Shown here: positions 51,568-62,267 of the stretch, piece after piece
How the letters are laid out: each line of letters opens with the position of its first letter
Position numbering within the stretch: the first letter of the stretch is position 1
From: Stanieria sp. NIES-3757
GTDB lineage: Bacteria > Cyanobacteriota > Cyanobacteriia > Cyanobacteriales > Xenococcaceae
Assembly: GCA_002355455.1 (NCBI GenBank)
Contig: AP017375.1
Location: 434,001 to 498,000 of the forward strand
Reading direction: 5' to 3'
Length of the DNA: 64,000 nt
The notes under the pieces: generated by a model
What the model saw: the letters and a program-made list of their open reading frames with translations, nothing else
The model's database searches: none
What the model was told of the DNA's origin: nothing
Position numbers and translations under genes: made by a program

Positions 51568-52401
51568 ATGGAATTTGAATGGCAAACAGCCAAAACCTAT
51601 GAAGACATCCTTTATCAAAAATGGGATGGTATCGCCAAAATCAGCATCAATCGTCCTCATAAACGAAATGCTTTCCGTCCTAAAACTATTTTTGAAATGT
51701 ACGATGCTTTTTGTGACGCTAGAGAAGATAGTTCTATTGGTGTCGTTTTACTCACTGGGGTAAGTCCTCATACGGATGGAAAATATGCCTTTTGTGCTGG
51801 AGGCGATCAAAGTGTGAGAGGAAAAGCTGGTTATCTTGACGATCAAGGAGTTCCTCGTTTAAATGTTCTCGATTTGCAACGTCTGATTCGTTCTCTTCCT
51901 AAAGTTACTATTGCTTTGGTAGCTGGTTATGCGATCGGAGGTGGTCATGTTCTTCATCTTTTATGTGATTTAACTATTGCAGCAGATAACGCTATTTTCG
52001 GGCAAACAGGGCCAAAAGTAGGCAGTTTTGATGGTGGTTTTGGTGCTAGCTATCTAGCTCGTATTGTCGGACAAAAAAAAGCCAGAGAAATTTGGTTTCT
52101 TTGTCGTCAGTACAATGCCACCGAAGCTTTATCAATGGGTTTAATTAACTGCGTTGTTCCTGTAGAAGAATTAGAAATAGAAGGAATTAAATGGGCAAAA
52201 GAAGTTTTAGAAAAAAGTCCTATTGCCATTCGTTGTCTCAAAGCAGCTTTGAATGCCGATTGTGATGGACAAGCTGGGTTACAAGAACTAGCTGGTAACG
52301 CAACTTTGCTTTATTACATGACAGAAGAAGGAACGGAAGGAAAACAAGCATTTCTAGAAAAACGCCCTCCTGATTTTCGTCAGTATCCTTGGTTACCTTA
52401 A
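51568..52401 (+). CDS. menB: 1,4-dihydroxy-2-naphthoyl-CoA synthase (MenB)
   Basis: Crotonase-fold enzyme closing the second ring in phylloquinone (vitamin K1) synthesis, needed for photosystem I. It has the normal length of 277 residues. Marks: [47 protein letters not shown] (oxyanion hole Gly), [48 protein letters not shown] (active site Asp/Tyr region), [24 protein letters not shown]. Other men genes are not in the window, as is common in cyanobacteria. The start is the ATG at 51568. Confidence 0.96.
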   Translation: MEFEWQTAKTYEDILYQKWDGIAKISINRPHKRNAFRPKTIFEMYDAFCDAREDSSIGVVLLTGVSPHTDGKYAFCAGGDQSVRGKAGYLDDQGVPRLNVLDLQRLIRSLPKVTIALVAGYAIGGGHVLHLLCDLTIAADNAIFGQTGPKVGSFDGGFGASYLARIVGQKKAREIWFLCRQYNATEALSMGLINCVVPVEELEIEGIKWAKEVLEKSPIAIRCLKAALNADCDGQAGLQELAGNATLLYYMTEEGTEGKQAFLEKRPPDFRQYPWLP

Positions 52402-52666
52402 TCTCAAATTAGATAGCGTTTCTCGACCAAACTGATTCAATTAATTTCATTTTTTATAAATTATTGTTTACTTAAATAGAGATGCTATCAACTTAAAACT
52501 TTGTAGTTAACTTCTAAATTTTTTGCTAAAAAAACAGACTACTACACTTTAAAGTCGCACCTTCAAATATTTTGATTTGGTGCGACTACGCTTTGAAATT
52601 TTTCGACAAAATTTTGAATTTTATGAATGACTTAAAAACGGGGATCGACCTAAACTAGTTTATTTT

Positions 52667-52948
52667 TTATTTGGTCAGAGCTTTTTGCTCAGTAATACTG
52701 TGTTCAGAATGAGTTTTTTCAGGAGCAGAAACTTGACTAGAACAATTTAATGAAAATGTATTTTCTAAAAGTAGTATATCTTCGAGATTTTCCCAAGGAG
52801 ATGCAAAAGGAGAAGAAGCTAGTGAACAAGCATCCCAATTACTTTCAACTGGTACTCCTAGCTTTTGGCAAGAGCCTCCTCTGCGACCTTCTGAGTTGTA
52901 ATAACGGCAATAACGACAAGCAGAAGTATTAAAACTTGCTTTTTTCAT
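52667..52948 (-). CDS. Small Cys-rich conserved protein (93 aa)
   Basis: The product begins MKKASFNTSACRYCRYYNSEGRRGG and continues with SCQKLGVPVESNWDACSL, a five-Cys cluster (CxxC...C...C) that could bind zinc. The C-terminal half is disordered, rich in Ser, Pro and Glu. I choose ATG 52948 over an ATG 11 codons upstream because the conserved Cys block begins directly after it; the longer form (to 52981) cannot be excluded. The Cys block looks like a small conserved cyanobacterial domain of unknown role. Confidence 0.65.
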   Translation of the reverse strand: MKKASFNTSACRYCRYYNSEGRRGGSCQKLGVPVESNWDACSLASSPFASPWENLEDILLLENTFSLNCSSQVSAPEKTHSEHSITEQKALTK

Positions 52949-53210
52949 TGGTTTTTTAAGCTCAAACTGTGTAACCCACACTTCTATTTTGCTTAAGACA
53001 AAAAGTATTAATTATGCAATTCCAGCTATTATCCTGTATAGCTTTTAGCGATCCCCAGTGCCTATATATTTTTTAGATTCTCTTTATTATTGGTTAATAA
53101 ACAGATACAAGTTCTTAATTTTGGTAGTTTTTAATACAAAAATTTTAGGTATATCTAACTACAATTTGAAGTAAATTGATAGGGATCAAGGTAAAGTAAA
53201 TTGTTTTAGG

Positions 53211-53819
53211 TTAATCTTGATTTTTTTGTTGTTTGTTATTTACTTCTAAATTAGCAGTACGCAAATGAGATTCAGTAGCCCATTTTTGGCTAATACAATG
53301 ACAACATAATTGCCAACGTTCAAGTTCTCCTAGGGGAGTTGGACAACCGCATTGAGGACAAGTAGGTAAATTTTGCGATCGCTCTTGGAGAATTTTTTGC
53401 CAACGTTGCACGGCAGTGTTAAGGTCTTTAGCTGGAGCAGAGTTAACAATCTTATTTTCAGTTTGACTAATTTCGATCTGACTGGGATGGGATGCTTGAG
53501 TAGAATTGCTTACTGAATTATTGCTTTGATACCAATGCTGAGGCGAAAAACGAATGTCTTTGAGAACAAAAGATAATTGATGATTGAGTTTTTTGAGTAG
53601 AGAAAATCTTTGTAAAGATAATTCTTGTGCCAAGCTATAGCTCGAAATAGCCACCCAAAGAATTTGCCTAGAAATATATAAAGGGCGGGTATGCTGGGCT
53701 AATTTTTGGTCTATTACCTGTTGCCAACAATCAACCACTTGGCGATACTGTTGGTATTGTTCCCAACCTGGTTGTTGTTCTAGTAGAGCTAAAATGCGAT
53801 CAAGGGAATTAAAAGACAT
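53211..53819 (-). CDS. DUF721 / DciA-like protein with C-terminal zinc ribbon
   Basis: The 202-residue product starts with a DUF721-like KH-type domain (~1-105: SLDRILALLEQQPGWEQYQQYRQVVDCWQQVI, LYISRQILWVAISSYSLAQELSLQRFSLLKKLN), the fold of DciA, a helicase loader in bacteria lacking DnaC. A disordered Ser/Gln stretch follows, then a zinc ribbon (LPTCPQCGCPTPLGELERWQLCCHC). The ribbon at this end looks characteristic of the cyanobacterial version. It probably helps replicative helicase loading or nucleic-acid binding. It stands alone, followed by thiC. Confidence 0.88.
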   Translation of the reverse strand: MSFNSLDRILALLEQQPGWEQYQQYRQVVDCWQQVIDQKLAQHTRPLYISRQILWVAISSYSLAQELSLQRFSLLKKLNHQLSFVLKDIRFSPQHWYQSNNSVSNSTQASHPSQIEISQTENKIVNSAPAKDLNTAVQRWQKILQERSQNLPTCPQCGCPTPLGELERWQLCCHCISQKWATESHLRTANLEVNNKQQKNQD

Positions 53820-53934
53820 CGGTTAAGATAATTCAAAATTGGTTATCTAACTCTATTGTTAAATAATTCAACAACAAAAAAGGGTAAGCTACGAGCAGCT
53901 TACCCCCAAACTAATCAAAAAAATTAATCCCAAT

Positions 53935-55408
<1,474 letters not shown>

Positions 55409-55412
55409 CTAT

Positions 55413-55852
55413 GGTTAGGAATTGTATCATTTTGCTACTCTTCATGGAGCAAGCCTAAGCAAAATAATTATTCTTCTGCCCTCTGTCTTTTCTCAAGTAG
55501 TAAATTAAATAGTAACAGCTTATGTTTTGGTGAAAACTATAATTACCTTTGCATCAGTTTTTAATTTTTAATATAAATGGCAAAATAATTTGATTTTTTG
55601 AAATCTTTTATCCAGTAATTAAACTTAATATAAAATACTTAAATGTTTGCTACAGATAGAGTTGTTTTTATTTTTTATATTTTAGCTCTTAGCTATTGGC
55701 TAAACTAGAACTCAAATCTAATTATTTGTAGCATTATTTTTTTATTTCATATAATTTGATAATTTTTCTACTCTGGTCTGTGGTCAGCTCAAAATCATTT
55801 TTCTGAATTCACTAATAGCAATCAAAAACTATTGTTTGATTGTTTTAATTAA
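55413..55852. other. Noncoding spacer (about 440 bp)
   Basis: AT-rich spacer between the thiC leader and the end of the DnaJ-TPR gene. It contains the thiC promoter. No hairpin with a T-run, repeat or gene is recognised. Confidence 0.4.
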
Positions 55853-57163
55853 TCAAGTAGATATCACTAAAGTACTCAAAGCAAAATAAACTAATGAGCC
55901 ACTTATAATCAACATTGAAGGAACAATTAAAGCAGCTTTTGTTTCAGAAATATTCCAAAGTTGGGTACAGCCACTATATAAAGTTAAAATACTATAACAA
56001 AAACCATAAATTAACATAATAATTATTAATAAATTGAAGGAAAAAGATAAAATAAAACCAAGGATTAAAGTCATTAAACCAAGCGGAATCAGAGCAGCCC
56101 CAACCATAAAGATATCTCCTTCTATACCACCACTACCTCGACACAAATTCCGCATTAAATTGGCAATTATAATTAAACTAAAAAAAGGAACTGAACCGAT
56201 CAGCAATAATTCCAACCAAGAAAAATTAATTTCTTCAAAACTCATATAAATGCCAATCAGAAAGAAAAAATCAGTCAGAGCAGCATATATAATTCCTACT
56301 TCCATTGCTTGCTGCTTTTCCAAACGAGCAAACGCGGGTAATAATCCTCCTCCTGGATTAAATAAATAAATTACTAAGGTTGTTAAAACATTAGTTAATA
56401 AATTACCAGACCAGCCAAATAACTCGTTAATTTGCCAATTTTTTGGGTTTAGACCTTGAATATTCTTTTTAGTCAAACGATAAGCACTATGGTTGCCTTG
56501 AAGACGAAATAGTTCTGCTGCTGTATGCAAATCTTCAACTGCTGGTAAACTATCTTTTAAATCTCGATAGGCGATACCTCGATAGTAATAAGCCTGAGCA
56601 TAACTGTTTTCATGATAAATTGCTTGGGTATAAGAATCGATCGCGGATTGAGTATAACCAAGACGATATCTAGCTCTTCCTTGATAGTAGTGAGCTTTGG
56701 CAACAGTTCCATCTATCTCTAACACACGGGAACAATCTTCAAGCACACCTTGATTATCCCCCAGTTTGTAACGCATTTCACAGCGTTTGAGGTATGCCTC
56801 GACAAAATTGCCATCAAGCTCGATCGCCTTAGAATAATAATCTATCGCTCTTTGATATTGTCGTTGTTGAGATTTTTGTACGCCTTTAAAATAATAATCT
56901 TGAGAACTTGAAGCAGAATTTTTTGTCTTTGTGGTTTGATTGCCAAAAGCAAGCTCGCGATCATAGCGACGGCGTTTTGTTGTATCGCAGAGAACATTGT
57001 ATGCTTGAGAAATCAGTTTAAATTTTTCTGCTGCCACCAAATCATTAGGATTAAGATCGGGATGATATTGACGTGCAAGACGACGAAAAGATGCTTTAAT
57101 ATCTTGAGTAGACGCATCAGAAGAAACTTGAAGAATAAAGTAGTAATCTTCAGTTTTTGCCAT
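55853..57163 (-). CDS. DnaJ-domain + TPR + membrane protein
   Basis: The 436-residue fusion has a J domain (~3-68: DYYFILQVSSDASTQDIKASFRRLARQYHPDLNP with the HPD motif that activates Hsp70). Four to five TPR units follow (~85-225: QRAIDYYSKAIELDGNFVEAYLKR..., YTQAIYHENSYAQAYYYRGIAYRDL). The C-terminal ~180 residues have about five membrane helices (LLTNVLTTLVIYLFN, FFFLIGIYMSF, LLLIGSVPFFSLIIIANL...) resembling Yip1-type regions. It should recruit DnaK to a membrane. The J-TPR-membrane architecture is known in cyanobacteria, but the target is unclear. Full length, single gene. Confidence 0.88.
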   Translation of the reverse strand: MAKTEDYYFILQVSSDASTQDIKASFRRLARQYHPDLNPNDLVAAEKFKLISQAYNVLCDTTKRRRYDRELAFGNQTTKTKNSASSSQDYYFKGVQKSQQRQYQRAIDYYSKAIELDGNFVEAYLKRCEMRYKLGDNQGVLEDCSRVLEIDGTVAKAHYYQGRARYRLGYTQSAIDSYTQAIYHENSYAQAYYYRGIAYRDLKDSLPAVEDLHTAAELFRLQGNHSAYRLTKKNIQGLNPKNWQINELFGWSGNLLTNVLTTLVIYLFNPGGGLLPAFARLEKQQAMEVGIIYAALTDFFFLIGIYMSFEEINFSWLELLLIGSVPFFSLIIIANLMRNLCRGSGGIEGDIFMVGAALIPLGLMTLILGFILSFSFNLLIIIMLIYGFCYSILTLYSGCTQLWNISETKAALIVPSMLIISGSLVYFALSTLVIST

Positions 57164-57553
57164 TGATTTACCCTATTTGAATAACTAAACCTCCACAAAA
57201 AGCTCAACCTATCCCATAAAAATAATAGATTGGGCAACTATTGTAACTTTACTTCATCTTAATTGAATGGGTTGACTCTACAAAAATTATTACTATAATT
57301 TCTTACTTTTAGGGGTTTTTTAGTTAAATTAGTGGTTCTATCGTTACAATAATCTTTATTTTCTAAACAATTGTACCGAGTTATAAGTTTGAGCAACTAT
57401 AGTTATGAAGTTTGTCTATTGATTGTTTCAGTTTGGGAGGGTGATCGAAGAGTAGTTTTTTTTGTAAGTAATTCTAATTAACTGCTTATAATCTGAGCGG
57501 AAATTATTTATTTCTTAACCAGCTAATTAAAACTTGGTCTTTTATTTATTTGT
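57164..57553. other. Noncoding spacer (390 bp)
   Basis: Divergent promoter region between the DnaJ-TPR gene and the MFS gene. AT-rich; no structured RNA, repeat or gene is recognised. Confidence 0.4.
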
Positions 57554-58900
57554 ATGCAGACTTTTTTAATCATTTGGATTGGACAAGTTGTTTCTCTGTT
57601 CGGTTCTAAATTAACAGAATTTGCGTTAGGGTTTTGGATTTTAGAACAAACCTATCAAGAAACTGGAACAATTTCTCAATTTGCACTAACAATTTTATTA
57701 ATTTATTTGCCCAAAGTAATAATTTCTCCTGTAGCAGGAGTTTTGATAGACCGCTGGAATCGACGCTATGCAATGATTTTGAGCGATTCAGTATCAGGAG
57801 TAATTACTATAGTAGTGATGCTCTTGGTTTTCTCTGGAAAATTGCAAGTCTGGCATATTTATGTAGCTGTCACGATTAATTCTGCTTTTGGTGCCTTTCA
57901 ATTGCCTGCTTATCTAGCTGCGATCGCTCAACTTGTGCCTAAAGAAAATTTTAGTCGTGCTAATGGCATGGTACAAGCTTCTAGTGGGGCAGCTAAAATT
58001 GCTGCGCCTTTTATTGCTGGTTGGTTAATGAAAGTATTCGGAATTGAAGGAGTACTATTTATTGATATAACTACTTTTGTCGTAGCTTTAATTACATTAT
58101 TAGTTGTTAAGTTTCCTAATCATAAACGTCGCAATCATAAACAGACTAAAATTATCGAACAACTTGTCAATGAAACTTTATCCGCTTGGAAATACATTAC
58201 AGCTAGAGCAAGTTTACTTAAGTTGCTCAGTTTTATTGCAATTAGCTACTTTACAACGGGAATGCTAGAAGTAGTTTTGTGGCCCTTATTGTATAAACCC
58301 GATTCAACTACTGAATTAGGTTCAGTTCTCTCCATTGGTGGTTGTGGAATGTTGTTGGGTAGTATTTTAATGACAGTTTGGAACGGACCTAAATATTTGG
58401 TCAAAACCATTATTATTTTTGTTGGTATTCAAGGAATAATAATCTTATTAAGTGGTTTAAAAATCTCCATCCTAGCTATGGGTATTGGTATTTTTTGCTA
58501 TTTATTTTCTTTACCAATTATTGTTAGTTGTAATCAAACAATTTGGCAACGTAAAATTCCACCAAGATTGCAAGGAAGAGTGTTTGCACTGCAACAAACT
58601 ATTGAAAGGTCTCTTGCTATTTGTGCTTATCTTTTAGCTGGACCTTTAGTAGATCGAGTGCTTAATCCTCTAATGAGTGAAGATGGTTTTTTAGCTCATA
58701 GTATTGGCAAAATTATTGGTACAGGAGTAGGACAAGGAATTGCTTTACTATTAATTTTACTAGGATTAGTTAATCTAGTTGCTGTTGCGCTTGCGTGGCG
58801 ACAACCCCGCTTACAAAAATTAGAAAAGGAACTGCCAGACTTGGGAAAGTCCCAATTTAAATTTGAACAATTTGATTTAACAGAACCGCATAATTGCTGA
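57554..58900 (+). CDS. MFS transporter
   Basis: The 448-residue membrane protein has about 12 helices and belongs to the MFS_3/enterobactin-exporter-like group. N-terminal marks: FLIIWIGQVVSLFGSKLTEFALGFWILEQT, the A-motif loop GVLIDRWNRRYAMILSD, later LVPKENFSRANGMVQASSGAAKIAAPFIAGWL and RLQGRVFALQQTIERSLAICAYLLAGPLVD. The inserted hydrophilic loop (~190-215) separates the two halves. It is probably a drug or siderophore exporter; the substrate is unknown. The glycosyltransferase gene follows after 41 bases and may be cotranscribed. Confidence 0.92.
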   Translation: MQTFLIIWIGQVVSLFGSKLTEFALGFWILEQTYQETGTISQFALTILLIYLPKVIISPVAGVLIDRWNRRYAMILSDSVSGVITIVVMLLVFSGKLQVWHIYVAVTINSAFGAFQLPAYLAAIAQLVPKENFSRANGMVQASSGAAKIAAPFIAGWLMKVFGIEGVLFIDITTFVVALITLLVVKFPNHKRRNHKQTKIIEQLVNETLSAWKYITARASLLKLLSFIAISYFTTGMLEVVLWPLLYKPDSTTELGSVLSIGGCGMLLGSILMTVWNGPKYLVKTIIIFVGIQGIIILLSGLKISILAMGIGIFCYLFSLPIIVSCNQTIWQRKIPPRLQGRVFALQQTIERSLAICAYLLAGPLVDRVLNPLMSEDGFLAHSIGKIIGTGVGQGIALLLILLGLVNLVAVALAWRQPRLQKLEKELPDLGKSQFKFEQFDLTEPHNC

Positions 58901-58941
58901 ATATCATTTGCACAAATCAAATTAATTTTTTGCTCATTGTC

Positions 58942-60189
58942 ATGAAAATCGCTATTATTACTTCTGGTTTTCTTCCTGTAATTGATGGAGTAACTGTTAG
59001 TGGCTGGAATCGCATCCAGAAATTAAGTGAATGGGGACATCAAGTATTATTATTTTGTCCCGATTATAGTGCGATCTCTTCAATTTATCCTAACTGGCAA
59101 GACTTTACAGGTAATATTTTACCTGGGGTCAGAGTAGTTAACCTAAAAAGTACTCCTTTCTTTGTAGAATTTGAACGTAATGTTGCTTTTTATTCTTATT
59201 CAAAATTACAACAAGAACTAGAAAAATTTCAACCAGATGTTATTCATGTTGATGAGCCAGAACGTTTATTTGTAGGTTTTTGGCGAGTAGCAGGAAAAGA
59301 CTATGCCCAAAAACATCACATTCCCTGTCTTAGTTTTTTCAGGACTAATTTTCTTGAATATTTAGAAGACTTTTTTCCTTTACCCAAGCCTTTACTTAAC
59401 TTGCTTATCTATCTAATTAGAAAGCTCATTATTTATGTTTATAACTCTTACGATTTAACTTTGGTTACAAGCAAAGTTACCGAACCAAAAATTAGGAAGA
59501 TTGGCATTAAAAATATTTTTTATAGTAATCTAATTGGTTTTGATACTTCTAAATTTAATCCTCAACTGCGTCAGGCAAATTTTTTTAAAACTAACTATAA
59601 CCTTCCTGAACTAGACGATAAAGTAAAACTAATTTTTTTAGGAAGATTAACCCCTGATAAAGGTTGGGGTTTTACCCTTAAAGCACTACCAAAACTTTTT
59701 CAAACCATCGATAAAAATAAAATTGCTATTCTGATTGCTGGCGATGGAGAAATGAAGACAGAAATTTGTCAAACAATAAGTCAATTTACTCCTCATTTTT
59801 ATTGTTTTGGTAGAGTTGCTCCAGAACAAATTCCCGTACTTTTAGTCAATAGTGATTTTCACGTTACAACTTCAGAAAAAGAAACCAGAGGATTAACTGT
59901 TCTTGAAGCTTTTGCTGCTAATATTCCAGTTTTAGCTCCTCGTGCTGGTGGCGTAGTAGAAAATATTCAAGATGGAATTAATGGATTTTTATTTACTCCT
60001 CAAGATCAAGATGATTTTATTCATAAGTTAAAAATATTAGTAGAAAATCAATCTTTACGTCAGCAAATGGGAATTCAAGGCAGAAAATCAGTGATTGGTA
60101 AATATAGCTGGGAACAAGCCGTAACAAACTTATTAAATATTTGGCAAGAGCAAATTATTCGCTATCAAAATATTATTGTTGATGGTTAA
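58942..60189 (+). CDS. Glycosyltransferase family 4 protein
   Basis: GT-B glycosyltransferase (GT4) of 415 residues. The N-terminal acceptor domain starts KIAIITSGFLPVIDGVTVSGWNRIQKLSEWGHQVLLF and has DVIHVDEPERLFVGFWRVAGK. The C-terminal donor domain has IFLGRLTPDKGWGFTLKALP, ILIAGDGEMKTEI, VTTSEKETRGLTVLEAFAANIPVLAPRAGGVVENI (the E-x7-E nucleotide-sugar motif). It is similar in plan to SqdX/PimB-type enzymes; the acceptor is unknown, and lipid or surface glycan is likely. The ATG at 58942 (MKIAII) is preferred over an upstream non-ATG start because it directly precedes the first strand. It follows the MFS gene. Confidence 0.92.
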   Translation: MKIAIITSGFLPVIDGVTVSGWNRIQKLSEWGHQVLLFCPDYSAISSIYPNWQDFTGNILPGVRVVNLKSTPFFVEFERNVAFYSYSKLQQELEKFQPDVIHVDEPERLFVGFWRVAGKDYAQKHHIPCLSFFRTNFLEYLEDFFPLPKPLLNLLIYLIRKLIIYVYNSYDLTLVTSKVTEPKIRKIGIKNIFYSNLIGFDTSKFNPQLRQANFFKTNYNLPELDDKVKLIFLGRLTPDKGWGFTLKALPKLFQTIDKNKIAILIAGDGEMKTEICQTISQFTPHFYCFGRVAPEQIPVLLVNSDFHVTTSEKETRGLTVLEAFAANIPVLAPRAGGVVENIQDGINGFLFTPQDQDDFIHKLKILVENQSLRQQMGIQGRKSVIGKYSWEQAVTNLLNIWQEQIIRYQNIIVDG

Positions 60190-60385
60190 TTGTTAATGGT
60201 TCATAGTTAATGGTTGATTATTCATCCCTCATAATTAGTAATTAGTAACTGGTAACTGTCATAACCTAGCTTTAACCTACATAAAGCCTTAAACTTAATT
60301 TTGCAGAGTACAAAACAAAAGATTGCCAAACTATGACAATCTCCAAAATATCTGCATTTGATGTTGAACGTAAAATAGATAAGTC

Positions 60386-61111
60386 GTGCGAAAAATCATT
60401 CTTGCTGGGAACTGGAAAATGTATAAGACTCAAGCAGAGTCTGTTGAATTTGTGCAAGCATTTAAACCTGAAATAGAAGATACTGCTGAAGGAAGAGAAA
60501 TTGTTTTATGCACTCCCTTTACTTCTCTAACGGCAATGTCCAAAATTTTACACGGCAGTAAAATTCGTTTAGGTGCGCAAAATATTCATTGGGAAGATCA
60601 AGGAGCGTACACTGGAGAAATTGCAGGTAATATGCTCACAGAAATTGGAGTTAATTATGTAATTATCGGTCATAGTGAACGTCGTCAATACTTTGGAGAA
60701 ACAGATGAGACTGTTAATTTACGTCTCAAAGCTGCACAACGTCATGGAATGATTCCAATTCTTTGTGTCGGCGAAACTAAGCAACAACGAGATGCAGGAC
60801 AGACGGAAAGTGTTATTATCAATCAACTTCAACAAGATTTAGTTGATATCGATCAAAATAACTTAGTCATAGCTTACGAACCTATTTGGGCAATTGGTAC
60901 GGGAGATACTTGCGAATCAGTAGAAGCTAATCGAGTGATTGGAATTATTCGCCAGCAACTAACCAATCAGGATGTTCCTATTCAGTACGGTGGTTCTGTT
61001 AAACCAAGTAATATTGATGAAATTATGGCACAACCAGAAATTGATGGTGTACTTGTAGGAGGTGCTAGTTTAGAAGCTGATAGTTTTGCTCGGATTATTA
61101 ATTATGAGTAG
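60386..61111 (+). CDS. tpiA: Triosephosphate isomerase
   Basis: Interconverts dihydroxyacetone phosphate and glyceraldehyde 3-phosphate in glycolysis and the Calvin cycle. The 241 residues form the TIM barrel: catalytic Lys in GNWKMYKTQ, His in [14 protein letters not shown], Glu in [13 protein letters not shown] (loop 6 follows) and the phosphate site YGGSVKPSN and GVLVGGASL. The start is a GTG (VRKIILAG). The window gives no other pathway genes nearby. A GGCAACC/GGTTGCC hairpin lies 12 bases after the stop. Confidence 0.96.
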   Translation: MRKIILAGNWKMYKTQAESVEFVQAFKPEIEDTAEGREIVLCTPFTSLTAMSKILHGSKIRLGAQNIHWEDQGAYTGEIAGNMLTEIGVNYVIIGHSERRQYFGETDETVNLRLKAAQRHGMIPILCVGETKQQRDAGQTESVIINQLQQDLVDIDQNNLVIAYEPIWAIGTGDTCESVEANRVIGIIRQQLTNQDVPIQYGGSVKPSNIDEIMAQPEIDGVLVGGASLEADSFARIINYE

Positions 61112-61961
61112 TTAGAGCTTAATGGCAACCTTTTTGGTTGCCTGGAAAAAGTCATGTTGTTAATAATCCAAGCTAATAGTTAAGAAAAAGCTCGCTCTAA
61201 CTGAAATAATTGGCTTTATTTTTTTAATTATCAAAACTTAATTATTATTTTTTTTATTGCTGATTATCTCTCGCCCAAACTTCTTGGACTAACTGAATAA
61301 GGTTAGTTTTTTTTTTGGGGCAAATTAACTAAGCTTTATTTGGGCAAGCTCTAACAATTTCTTTTGATTCAGAGGATTTAAAAATAATAATTATTTTTGA
61401 GGTTCGACAAGGGAAATTAGATTGGTTAGTTTAACCTCAACTTAAAAAAAACAAAATTTTTAGAGCAAATCAATATTTAAGTTGCTAATTATATATTATT
61501 TAAAATGATTTTTGTTGAATCCAGCTTTGAAAAATAAATAAAATCGGCAAAAATTTATTTGTTGCATATTTAAAACTAATTAACTGATTAATTGATCATA
61601 GCAATTTATCAATTTTCTGAATACAAATCAACAATAATCAATCTTATAGAAAAAAATATTATTTAAATCAAAAAATATATATTCATTTGATCAAAACATT
61701 TATAAATTGAATCTAATAACTATTAATTATTGTTTTTATAAAATCTTTACTCAATATTTACACAAATGTTAATTTTTATAATTGACAGAGTTTCTTAAGC
61801 AAGTTAACTTCTTATATAAAGCTAATTTTATTAATCAAAAATTACCTATTGTCCCACAAAAACAATTTGCTTTTTATGGCATTGGTAATCTAAGAGTTTA
61901 CCTATTTTGCACTTATTTTTTCTACCAAAAAGACTGTTCTATTTAAGCTATTAAACATACC
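61112..61961. other. Long noncoding region (850 bp) with two hairpins
   Basis: Strongly AT-rich with no credible gene. GGCAACC-ttttt-GGTTGCC (61124-61142) follows tpiA but lacks a T-run. ACTAAC (61288-61293) pairs with GTTAGT (61302-61307), followed by ten T residues: a good terminator, but far from any gene. An unannotated small RNA ending at 61316 is therefore possible. The rest (61330-61961) has no recognised signals; the XRE gene promoter must be near the end. Confidence 0.45.
61288..61316 (+). terminator. Orphan intrinsic terminator
   Basis: A 6-bp stem with an 8-base loop and a perfect T-run (61307-61316). The nearest upstream gene (tpiA) ends 177 bases earlier. It may end the tpiA transcript or a small RNA. 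Confidence 0.55.
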
Positions 61962-62207
61962 ATGACAAGACCAAAACAAGGTCAATTAGAATCAACTAAA
62001 TCTCCTTTTCGACAACTAAGACTAGCAGCAAGACTATCTCAGGAGAAATTAGCAAGCCAAATTGGTGTAGCTGTTTCTACTATTCGTCGCTGGGAAAAAG
62101 GACAAGCAGAACCGACCATGACTGTGGCACAAATGAAAGCATTTTGCCAAGCAGTAAACAAAAACTTAGACGAATTGCCAAATTCTTTTTTACCACCATC
62201 AGATTAG
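61962..62207 (+). CDS. XRE-family HTH DNA-binding protein (81 aa)
   Basis: A single-domain Cro/C1-type helix-turn-helix: FRQLRLAARLSQEKLASQIGVAVSTIRRWEKGQAEPTMTVAQMKAFCQAV (~17-66), with an N-terminal polar arm and a short Pro-rich tail. Small stand-alone regulators of this kind are common in cyanobacteria. The target is unknown. The gene is preceded by the long noncoding region and lies convergent to the TldE gene. Confidence 0.85.
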   Translation: MTRPKQGQLESTKSPFRQLRLAARLSQEKLASQIGVAVSTIRRWEKGQAEPTMTVAQMKAFCQAVNKNLDELPNSFLPPSD

Positions 62208-62267
62208 TTATTTTCTGACAGTTGTAGACAGAATTGATTAAAGCAAACTTTTATCTAAGATTTTGAA

